A stretch of 64,000 bases of DNA from Catalinimonas sp038039535 (GTDB lineage: Bacteria; Bacteroidota; Bacteroidia; Cytophagales; Cyclobacteriaceae): NCBI RefSeq assembly GCF_038039535.1, contig NZ_JBBPHP010000033.1, forward strand, positions 1 through 64,000. Direction: 5' to 3'. The notes under the pieces were generated by a model. The model was not told the origin of the DNA and did not search any database. It worked only from the letters and a program-made list of their open reading frames with translations. The translations under genes were made by a program, and so were the position numbers. Of the stretch, positions 18,982 to 26,796 are shown piece by piece (positions within the stretch are counted from its first letter, which is position 1; the number at the start of each line of letters is the position of its first letter).

Positions 18982-20568
18982 TTAGTCCCTCGTTACTTTA
19001 CTGCCCCACCAGTCTTCATTGGGTGCAAAGTCTTCCTGCAAAAACTGCTTTCTTTGCTGCTCCAGCCGGGGCATAAGTACTTCTACCTTTTCTCTATGTT
19101 TTTCTACGGCCAGTTCGGCACTGAAGGTAGTATCACGTGCTGGTAGGTTAGCACTAACGCTTTCCAGAAAAGTCTGTAATTGTGCATTTAGTCGTTTTGC
19201 GACCTCAGGATATTCTTCGGCTACATTTTGCTGCTCTCCCGGATCTTTCTGCAGGTTATACAGCTCGTTTCTTTCATCTTCCCAGTAATGAATCAGCTTC
19301 CAATCTTTATCTCTAATGATTGAGGCAGGCTCACCTCCCTGATTACCATAGTGAGGATAGTGCCAGAATAATGGACGTTCTGCTACTGTTTCACCTTCCA
19401 GTAATGGTTTAAGGCTGACTCCATCTACATGTTGATTGGGCAGCAGAGGTAGGTTGGCCAGATCAAGGATGGTAGGAAAAAAATCAGTTCCTGTTACCGG
19501 ATAGTCAATGGTTTTGTTACTGTTGTCTAACCAGGGCACTTTGATAAAATAAGGTTCCCGAATGCCGCCTTCCCACTGGTAGCCCTTGCCACCACGAAGG
19601 GGTAGATTGGTAGTAGAGAAAGCATCTCCTGAGGCTACACCTCCATTGTCTGATGTAAAAATAACAATGGTATTTTCTTCCAAACCTAAGGAATCCAGCT
19701 TATCCAGCACCAGCCCTACGGCATCATCCATCTGTTCTACCAGCCCACCATAAATTGGGTTGTCCTGTACGATCCTTATTGGCAGGACGCGCTCCATTTC
19801 GTAGCCATGATCCTGTATGCCCATCTGCTCAGCTTTGTCCCGATACTTTTCCCATTTTAGTTCTGTCGTTTGTATGGGGCCGTGTACGGCATAAAAAGAC
19901 AGGTAAGCAAAAAAAGTAGAATCCTGATTTTCTTCTATAAACCTGGCAGTCTCCTTAGCCAGCCGCATTGACAGGTTTTCGCCCTGGGTGGTGTTTTCTA
20001 GCTTAGGGTTTTCCCAGGGTGAAAAATAACCGCCTCTAGGACTGCCTACATCCCAGCCTCCCTTATTGGTATCAAAGCCATGATCTTCAGGATGAGAACC
20101 CTCACTGCCCAGATGCCATTTACCAGCAAAAAACGTTTTATAACCATGGGCGCGCATTGCCTCAGCCAGGGTAGTGTCTGCCTGAGACAGATTATGTACA
20201 TATGCTGCGGGAAGCAGTCTGTCATTCCTGTTATGGTCTCGCCAGTCAGTTCCGGATTTTGCACCTATCCAATCAGTAATGCCGTGCCTTGCAGTAAATT
20301 TTCCCAGCATGATACTGGCTCTTGAGGGACTGCAAACCCTGCTGGCAGCATAGCCCTGGGTAAAAACAGTACCTTCTCTGGCAATGCGGTCCACATTAGG
20401 GGTTTCATAATAGTCACTGCCGGTAAAGCTCAAATCATGTACGCCCAGGTCATCTACTAAAATAAACACCACATTTGGCTTAGCTACTTCTTTCTCACTA
20501 CAGGCAACCAAAAAAAAGTTCAACAGCGATAGCGTAATTACAATTAGGTTATTAGAGAGTCGTTTCAT
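18982..20568 (-). CDS. Sulfatase (arylsulfatase A-like, formylglycine type), lipoprotein
   Basis: I start at the ATG at 20566-20568, not at the in-frame TTG four codons earlier; the product then has 528 residues with a lipoprotein signal ending LLNFFLVACSEKE. NVVFILVDDLG supplies the metal-binding Asp pair, and CSPSRASIMLGK (Cys at residue 79) is the C-x-P-S-R site where Cys becomes formylglycine. GKWHLG, VIFTSDNGG and GGKGYQWEGG are further active-site motifs. The protein should hydrolyse sulfate esters on the surface or in the periplasm. The start lies 8 bases after the stop of a SusD relic, a spacing that fits a former SusD-sulfatase operon. Sulfatase subfamily and substrate are not resolved. 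Confidence 0.92.
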   Translation of the reverse strand: MKRLSNNLIVITLSLLNFFLVACSEKEVAKPNVVFILVDDLGVHDLSFTGSDYYETPNVDRIAREGTVFTQGYAASRVCSPSRASIMLGKFTARHGITDWIGAKSGTDWRDHNRNDRLLPAAYVHNLSQADTTLAEAMRAHGYKTFFAGKWHLGSEGSHPEDHGFDTNKGGWDVGSPRGGYFSPWENPKLENTTQGENLSMRLAKETARFIEENQDSTFFAYLSFYAVHGPIQTTELKWEKYRDKAEQMGIQDHGYEMERVLPIRIVQDNPIYGGLVEQMDDAVGLVLDKLDSLGLEENTIVIFTSDNGGVASGDAFSTTNLPLRGGKGYQWEGGIREPYFIKVPWLDNSNKTIDYPVTGTDFFPTILDLANLPLLPNQHVDGVSLKPLLEGETVAERPLFWHYPHYGNQGGEPASIIRDKDWKLIHYWEDERNELYNLQKDPGEQQNVAEEYPEVAKRLNAQLQTFLESVSANLPARDTTFSAELAVEKHREKVEVLMPRLEQQRKQFLQEDFAPNEDWWGSKVTRD

Positions 20569-20576
20569 AAGGTTTC

Positions 20577-20654
20577 TCAATATTTGAGGTTTAGTTCTAG
20601 GTTAGTATTATTAGCCAACTGAGGCTGAGTAAGAGGGTAAAGGACCGGATAGTC
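20577..20654 (-). pseudogene. C-terminal relic of a SusD gene
   Basis: Read on the minus strand, the 25 codons before TGA 20577-20579 give DYPVLYPLTQPQL then ANNTNLELNLKY. This resembles the SusD C-terminal consensus (LYPIPQ-x-Q-L-x-x-N-P-N-L-x-Q-N-P-G-Y), including the final Tyr before the stop. The frame is open for 17 more codons upstream but shows no SusD features there and no start. I infer that a SusD gene stood upstream of the sulfatase and was deleted except for its tail. Confidence 0.5.
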
Positions 20655-20998
20655 TTCGCACACTATACCTCTCTCCTGCGATTGTTGGATTAGTAAGAAG
20701 ATTTTTCATAGAGAGGAGCATTAGGTGAATAATCAAAAAATTAAAAAGCAGACCAGACATCTTTAATAGACAAGTTTAAAACCAGCTTTTGCTAGTGTAA
20801 ACTGATTTTCAATTATTCTGTGAGCCTTTTCTATTTGTAGGAGCTTTCATAAAATTTAAGATCACTCATACTAATAGTAATAATAATTGATCAATACATA
20901 ATATTTGCATTTTTATGCGTGCCAATATTAGGGATTTTGAATATCTAGAAAAAGGGACAATGATCAACAAACATGAATGATATTACGAGGAAATAATT
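20655..20998. other. Intergenic region before the sulfatase
   Basis: These 344 AT-rich bases lie between the SusD relic and the 3' end of the AraC gene. They should carry the present sulfatase promoter, but I see no clear promoter match. Short frames here resemble no known family. Confidence 0.35.
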
Positions 20999-21901
20999 TT
21001 AGTTACCTCTAATATTCATCTCTTGCCGGTCTCTTTTCTTATATTCAATGGGGGACATCTGCATTACTTTTTTAAAAATTCTGGAAAAGTAATAGGGGTC
21101 CTGATAACCTACTTTATCAGCTACCTCTTTTACATAGAGTTGTGTTATATCCAGCAACTGGCAGGCATATTGAATCTTCAGTTGAATAAAATGATCTACA
21201 GGGGAGAAGCCAGTCTTTTGTGTAAATAACTTCGAGTAGTGTGCTACAGACAAGCCAGTATGATCAGCTAATTCTTTAAGCGATAATGCTTCTCCAACGT
21301 GGTTTTTCATAAAAGTAATATTCTTGGAAATGATATCAGTATCCTGCACATTCTGAAAATGCATAAACTGGTTTGGGTATAAAAAAGAAGCAAGTAAGCG
21401 CTGGAAACTCATACTGGCATATTCAAGTTGCGATTTGGCATACCCCATAGAGAAAGTGTGGATCAGGTCTTTGAATAGGCTGATCCGAAAATCTTCATTT
21501 ATCGCATGCTGTGCTTGAAGTGTCGTTTTTTTTCCAAAGTGTTCGCTCAGTAGATCTGCTTTGGTTCCATCAAAATGTACCCAGTAAATAGTCCATGCAT
21601 CCTTTTCCTTAGTATTGTAATGATGTGCAATATTTTTAGGAATAATGACAAAATCATGCTTTGAAAGAAAGTGAGTTTCTTTTCCAATGCTTACTTCACC
21701 ACTTCCATTATTTACATAAATAAGAATATTCTCCTTTGAACCATGATTTCTTTTACGAAAATGAAAACGAGCATGAGGATAAAAACCAATATCTGTAATA
21801 TATAAATCACGGGTTAAAGGATTGGCCTGAAGTTGATTTTTCACTGAAGAGGGTAAAACGATACTTTGTTCTCCTAAAAAACCGTCTTTCTTACTTTTCA
21901 T
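20999..21901 (-). CDS. AraC family transcriptional regulator
   Basis: The 300-residue protein has an N-terminal cupin-like ligand domain (about 20-150; ILIYVNNGSGEVSIG, FVIIPKNIAHHY) and a C-terminal double helix-turn-helix (about 195-290) with LSLKELADHTGLSVAHYSKL, then VADKVGYQDPYYFSRIFKK, the AraC second-helix signature, then MSPIEYKK. The N-terminal half is of the AraC_binding type used for sugar sensing. It is divergent from the sugar porter gene with only 75 bases between the starts, so it most likely controls the 21977-38183 operon and perhaps the sulfatase. The ligand is unknown. Confidence 0.9.
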   Translation of the reverse strand: MKSKKDGFLGEQSIVLPSSVKNQLQANPLTRDLYITDIGFYPHARFHFRKRNHGSKENILIYVNNGSGEVSIGKETHFLSKHDFVIIPKNIAHHYNTKEKDAWTIYWVHFDGTKADLLSEHFGKKTTLQAQHAINEDFRISLFKDLIHTFSMGYAKSQLEYASMSFQRLLASFLYPNQFMHFQNVQDTDIISKNITFMKNHVGEALSLKELADHTGLSVAHYSKLFTQKTGFSPVDHFIQLKIQYACQLLDITQLYVKEVADKVGYQDPYYFSRIFKKVMQMSPIEYKKRDRQEMNIRGN

Positions 21902-21976
21902 GATTATAATAATATAGTCCAGTGATTCCGAAGATAACGCATTTTTTGATGTTTCTCAATTACCTTACTTTACCCT

Positions 21977-23374
21977 ATGCTGGTCAAAGAAAAATTCAAC
22001 TTCCAATATATCCTTGCCATATCACTGGTTTCAGCTTTGGGAGGATTACTCTTCGGTTACGACTGGGTAGTAATTGGAGGTGCCAAACCTTTTTATGAAA
22101 GGTTTTTTGGCATTACCAACCAATCGGCGGTACAGGGCTGGGCGGTCAGTTGTGCATTGATAGGCTGTATCGCCGGTGCGCTAAGCTCAGGTAAAGTTAC
22201 TGATGCATTGGGCAGGAAGGTCCCCTTGATTATTTCTGCTTTACTTTTTACAGTTTCTGCCATAGGTACCGGTATGGTGGATACTTTAAACTGGTTCATC
22301 GTGTACCGTATCCTGGGAGGTATTGGGATAGGCTTAGCCTCTACCATTTCTCCTATCTACATTGCCGAAATGGCTCCGGCAAAGTATCGTGGCAGGCTGG
22401 TATCTCTTAATCAACTTACCATTGTGATCGGAATTCTGGCAGCGCAAATTATCAACTATCTGATCGCCGAATCTATTCCTGCCGGGAGTAAAGATATTGA
22501 GATCGCGGCTTCCTGGAATGGACAAATGGGATGGAGGTGGATGTTCTGGGCAGAAACGGTGCCTGCATTTACCTTCTTTGTACTCGCCTTTTTTATCCCG
22601 GAAAGTCCGCGCTGGCTGGGCAAACAAGCCCGGTGGAAAGAGGTAAACCATACACTCTCCAGAATTGGTGGAAAAGCCTATGCGGAAGCGGGGCAGGAAG
22701 AGATCAAAGTATCGCTTGAACAGAAAAAAGAAGGTCAAACGCAGCAGGTTAAGCTGACTGCCAACAATAACCGTTTTATACTGCTAATCGGTATCACACT
22801 GGCAGTATTTCAGCAGTGGTGCGGCATTAATGTCGTCTTTAATTATGCGGACGAAATATTTTCAGCTGCCGGGTACTCCATCAATGATGCCTTGTTCAAC
22901 ATTGTCATTACAGGGGTAGTCAATCTGGTATTCACTTTTGTAGCGATCCGCACGATAGACCAGTGGGGTCGAAGAAAATTATTGTTGCTGGGTTCTTTAG
23001 GCTTGGCGATTACTTACGCGCTGCTTGCTCTCTGCTATCTGACAGATGTAAAAGGAATATTTGCCTTATCGCTGGTGCTCATTGGTATTGCTATTTACGC
23101 CATGTCGCTGGCCCCGGTAGTATGGGTAGTATTATCAGAAATTTTCCCCAACAGAATCCGGGGTGTTGCCATGGCTATCTCAACCACAGCACTTTGGGTA
23201 GCTTCTTTCATCCTGACCTATACCTTTCCCATATTCAATAGTGGTTTGGGCACTTCGGGTACCTTTTTCCTCTACAGCATAATCTGTCTGGCAGGCTTTG
23301 TTTTCATCTTAAGGACCTTGCCCGAAACCAAAAACAAATCCCTGGAAGAAATAGAAAAAGAATTAGGCCTGTGA
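21977..23374 (+). CDS. MFS sugar porter (XylE/GLUT-like)
   Basis: The 465-residue inner-membrane protein shows 12 hydrophobic segments and the sugar porter signatures: GGLLFGYDWVVIGG in TM1, GRKVPL after TM2, PESPRWLG at the end of TM6, WGRRKLLLLG between TM8 and TM9, and PETKNKSLEEIE at the C-terminus. It should import a monosaccharide by proton symport. It is the first gene of a plus-strand operon that includes GH2, GH36 and aldose epimerase, so galactose or a similar hexose is a reasonable guess. The next gene follows after 26 bases. Confidence 0.93.
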   Translation: MLVKEKFNFQYILAISLVSALGGLLFGYDWVVIGGAKPFYERFFGITNQSAVQGWAVSCALIGCIAGALSSGKVTDALGRKVPLIISALLFTVSAIGTGMVDTLNWFIVYRILGGIGIGLASTISPIYIAEMAPAKYRGRLVSLNQLTIVIGILAAQIINYLIAESIPAGSKDIEIAASWNGQMGWRWMFWAETVPAFTFFVLAFFIPESPRWLGKQARWKEVNHTLSRIGGKAYAEAGQEEIKVSLEQKKEGQTQQVKLTANNNRFILLIGITLAVFQQWCGINVVFNYADEIFSAAGYSINDALFNIVITGVVNLVFTFVAIRTIDQWGRRKLLLLGSLGLAITYALLALCYLTDVKGIFALSLVLIGIAIYAMSLAPVVWVVLSEIFPNRIRGVAMAISTTALWVASFILTYTFPIFNSGLGTSGTFFLYSIICLAGFVFILRTLPETKNKSLEEIEKELGL

Positions 23375-23400
23375 ATGTATAAACTGAAAATATCTGGATA

Positions 23401-26400
23401 ATGCACCCATCAAAAGACATACAAAGTAAGCGATCATCTACGGGCGTAAAAGCCTGGGTTGAAGCGGTTACCATTCCCACTTACCCAATCGGTGAAGCAG
23501 AAAAATACCCAATGTTTCTGGAAAAAAGAGTGTACCAGGGCAGTAGTGGTGCGGTCTATCCTTATCCTGTCGTTGAGAAAATCTATGACGAAAAAGAAGA
23601 CAAGAACTGGAATGCAGTTTTTCTGGAGAATGACTATCTCAAGATCATGATCATGCCCGAGTTGGGGGGCAGAGTACAAATGGCTTATGATAAGATGAAA
23701 AAGCGCCATTTTGTGTACTATAATCAGGTCATCAAACCGGCTTTGGTAGGTTTAACGGGGCCCTGGATATCAGGAGGAATAGAATTCAACTGGCCGCAGC
23801 ACCATCGGCCTACTACCTTTGATCCGGTAGACTATACTATAGAAAAAAATGAAGATGGTAGCAAAACCGTCTGGGTCAATGAAATTGAGCGTATGTCTGG
23901 CACCAAAGGCAAGGCCGGATTTACCCTGCATCCCGACAAAGCTTTTCTGGAAATCAAGGTTAATCTATACAACCGTACACCTTTTCCTCAAACCTTTCTC
24001 TGGTGGGCCAATCCGGCGGTCAAAGTCAATGATGACTATCAGTCAGTTTTTCCACCCGATGTAAATGCGGTCTTTGATCACGGCAAACGTGATGTTTCCA
24101 GCTTCCCTATCGCCAGAGGTACTTATTACAAAATAGATTATTCCGCAGGCGTGGACATCTCCCGTTATAAAAATATTCCGGTTCCTACGTCTTATATGGC
24201 GGTCAACAGCCAGTATGATTTTGTAGGAGGATATGAAAATGACAGCAAGGGCGGGCTATTGCATGTAGCTAACCATCATGTGTCGCCTGGTAAGAAGCAG
24301 TGGACCTGGGGCAATGGTGATTTTGGCAGAGCCTGGGATCGTAACCTGACCGATGAGGATGGACCTTACATAGAGCTGATGTGTGGTGTGTTTACCGATA
24401 ACCAGCCGGATTTTTCCTGGCTGCAGCCTTATGAAGAAAAAAGCTTTACCCAGTATTTCATGCCGTATCAGGAGTTGGGGATGGTGAAGAATGCCAACCA
24501 GCATGCGATGATCAATCTGGAAGTGGAAGAAGGCAAGGTGAAGCTCAAGGTATATACCACCGGTTTTTTCCCTCAGACACAACTGATGCTATTGGCCCAT
24601 GGAGATAAAATCTGGGAGGGTCAGTATGATTTTGCTCCAGGAACAGTTTATCAGCAGGAAATCAGTCTCAATGATTTCTCAACCGAAGGGCTCAAAGTAG
24701 TGATTCTGAAAGAAGATCAGCGAGAGCTGATATCCTGGCAGATGGAAAAATCAGATACCCCCGACATGCCGGAACCAGCCAAAGCCGCGCTGGAACCGGA
24801 GCAGATTGAAAGCACAGAATTGCTCTACCTGAATGGTCTACATCTGGAGCAATATCGCCATGCCACCTATCAGCCTACGGATTATTACCGCGAGGCACTG
24901 CGCCGTGATCTTTCTGACATTCGGAATAATATCGCTTTAGGCTTATGGTTGATGCGACGGGCTCAGTTTACCGAAGCAGAACTGCACTTTCGTAAGGCTA
25001 TTGAGACATTGACTTTAAGGAACCCTAATCCCTATGATGGGGAAGCCTATTATCAGTTGGGGATTTGTCTAAAGATGCAGCAACGCTACGATGAAGCGTA
25101 TGAAGCATTGTACAAAGCTTGCTGGAATGCAGCCTGGCAAAATGCCGCTTACTTCCACCTTGCTCAGATAGATGCCCTCCGGCAGGATTGGGAAATAGCC
25201 CTGGAACATATTGAAAAATCATTGATCAGAAACAGTCATCACCATCAGGCCCGTCATTTGAAAATTATTCTGTTACGGAAATTGGGTAAAATAGAACAGG
25301 CCTTTGCTTATGTGAAGGAGTCTGTCAAGCTTGATACCTTTAATTTGGGTGCTTTATACGAAAAATACCTGCTGACAAAAGATTCCAGAGTGCTGGAAGA
25401 ATTTCTATTACTGCTACGAAATCATTCTTTCAACTTTGCAGAGTTTGCCTGGGATTATGGTCAGGCAGGCTGTTACGAAGACGCAATAGATATATTAGCG
25501 TTACATAAGCCAGAAAAAGACCGTCCTAACCCTTTACTAGCTTATCACAAAGCCTGGTTTGCCCATCAGGCAGGGAAAGAAAATGAAGCGCAAAGCTATT
25601 ATGCTGAAGCATCCTCCCAATCGCCTGACTTTGGTTTTCCCAATCGTCTGGAAGAAGTGTTGGCCTTGCAGCATGCGCTTGCAGTTAATCCTGAAGATTA
25701 CCGAGCCCATTATTTTTTGGGTAATTTTTTCTATGCCTATCGCCAGCATCAGAAAGCCATAACCCATTGGGAAAAAGCAGCTGTATTAGGAGATGATAAT
25801 CCGATTACCTACCGCAACCTGGCGCTGGCCTATTTCAATAAATTAAATCAGCCGGACAAGGCATTACAATTATTGGAAAAAGCCTTCAGTAGGGACGAGG
25901 GTTCGGCACGACTGCTGATGGAACTGGATCAGTTGTACAAAAGATTAAACCATGATCCTCAGCAAAGACTGAGTTTTCTGGAGAAATATCCTGAACTGAT
26001 AGATTTCAGAGATGATCTTTATCTGGAACGGATTACGCTCTATAATACTTTAGGGCAAAACAAAAAAGCACTACAATTACTGAGCATCCGTACTTTCCAT
26101 CCCTGGGAAGGGGGAGAAGGCAAGGTGCCTGCCCAATACCTCTACAGCCACATCGCTTTGGCCTATCAGCATATTCAGCAGGAACAGTTTGAGCAGGCGA
26201 TAGTCCATCTGATGCAGGCACAGACGTATCCTGAAAATCTGGGTGAAGGTAAGCTATTTGGTGCCCAGGAGAATGATATTTTCTACTGGCTGGGCTGCGC
26301 TTACGAAGGATTAAAAGAAACACAGAAAGCGGAAGAAGCCTGGGAGAAAGCTTCAGTAGGCTTATCCGAACCGGAACCCGCCATTTTCTATAACGACCAG

Positions 26401-26757
26401 CAACCTGACAAAATCTTTTATCAGGGGTTAGCATTGTTGAAGCTCAACCGGCAGGAGGAGGCATATAGTCGTTTCCATAAGCTGATTTCTTTTGCCGAAG
26501 AGCGCTATTCACAAAAAGTTAAGATAGACTACTTCGCCGTTTCTCTTCCTGATCTTCTGTTGTGGGAAGAAGATCTGCAGGCCAGGAATACACTATTCTG
26601 CTATTATCTCATGGGGCTGGGTCATTTAGGGCTGGAGGATACAGAAAAGGCATTACACTATTTTAAAAAAGCCAGGCAAATAGACGCACATCATCAGGGC
26701 ATACACTGGCATCACTTGTTAGCTTCAGATTTTAAGGCTAAGCAGCATTCGGTCTAA
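23401..26757 (+). CDS. DUF5107 protein with long TPR region
   Basis: The 1118-residue product has no signal peptide. Residues about 15-360 match the DUF5107 fold, a galactose-mutarotase-like beta-sandwich (MIMPELGGRVQMAYDKMKK, GGIEFNWPQHHRPTTFDPVD). From about 480 to the end come TPR-like helix pairs (AHYFLGNFFYAYRQHQKAI, ALHYFKKARQIDAHHQGIH). Proteins of this layout are common in glycan loci of Bacteroidota, but their reaction is not established; the beta-sandwich suggests binding or acting on a carbohydrate, probably in the cytoplasm. It lies between the porter and GH2 genes. Confidence 0.82.
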   Translation: MHPSKDIQSKRSSTGVKAWVEAVTIPTYPIGEAEKYPMFLEKRVYQGSSGAVYPYPVVEKIYDEKEDKNWNAVFLENDYLKIMIMPELGGRVQMAYDKMKKRHFVYYNQVIKPALVGLTGPWISGGIEFNWPQHHRPTTFDPVDYTIEKNEDGSKTVWVNEIERMSGTKGKAGFTLHPDKAFLEIKVNLYNRTPFPQTFLWWANPAVKVNDDYQSVFPPDVNAVFDHGKRDVSSFPIARGTYYKIDYSAGVDISRYKNIPVPTSYMAVNSQYDFVGGYENDSKGGLLHVANHHVSPGKKQWTWGNGDFGRAWDRNLTDEDGPYIELMCGVFTDNQPDFSWLQPYEEKSFTQYFMPYQELGMVKNANQHAMINLEVEEGKVKLKVYTTGFFPQTQLMLLAHGDKIWEGQYDFAPGTVYQQEISLNDFSTEGLKVVILKEDQRELISWQMEKSDTPDMPEPAKAALEPEQIESTELLYLNGLHLEQYRHATYQPTDYYREALRRDLSDIRNNIALGLWLMRRAQFTEAELHFRKAIETLTLRNPNPYDGEAYYQLGICLKMQQRYDEAYEALYKACWNAAWQNAAYFHLAQIDALRQDWEIALEHIEKSLIRNSHHHQARHLKIILLRKLGKIEQAFAYVKESVKLDTFNLGALYEKYLLTKDSRVLEEFLLLLRNHSFNFAEFAWDYGQAGCYEDAIDILALHKPEKDRPNPLLAYHKAWFAHQAGKENEAQSYYAEASSQSPDFGFPNRLEEVLALQHALAVNPEDYRAHYFLGNFFYAYRQHQKAITHWEKAAVLGDDNPITYRNLALAYFNKLNQPDKALQLLEKAFSRDEGSARLLMELDQLYKRLNHDPQQRLSFLEKYPELIDFRDDLYLERITLYNTLGQNKKALQLLSIRTFHPWEGGEGKVPAQYLYSHIALAYQHIQQEQFEQAIVHLMQAQTYPENLGEGKLFGAQENDIFYWLGCAYEGLKETQKAEEAWEKASVGLSEPEPAIFYNDQQPDKIFYQGLALLKLNRQEEAYSRFHKLISFAEERYSQKVKIDYFAVSLPDLLLWEEDLQARNTLFCYYLMGLGHLGLEDTEKALHYFKKARQIDAHHQGIHWHHLLASDFKAKQHSV

Positions 26758-26796
26758 TCCTTACATATTTCATTCATTAAGTTTAAGCATCAACCT

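Noticed and set aside
20600..20700. Short minus-strand frame beginning MKNLLTNPTIAG upstream of the sulfatase
   Set aside because: It overlaps the SusD relic in another frame, has no homologue that I recognise and stops after about 30 codons.
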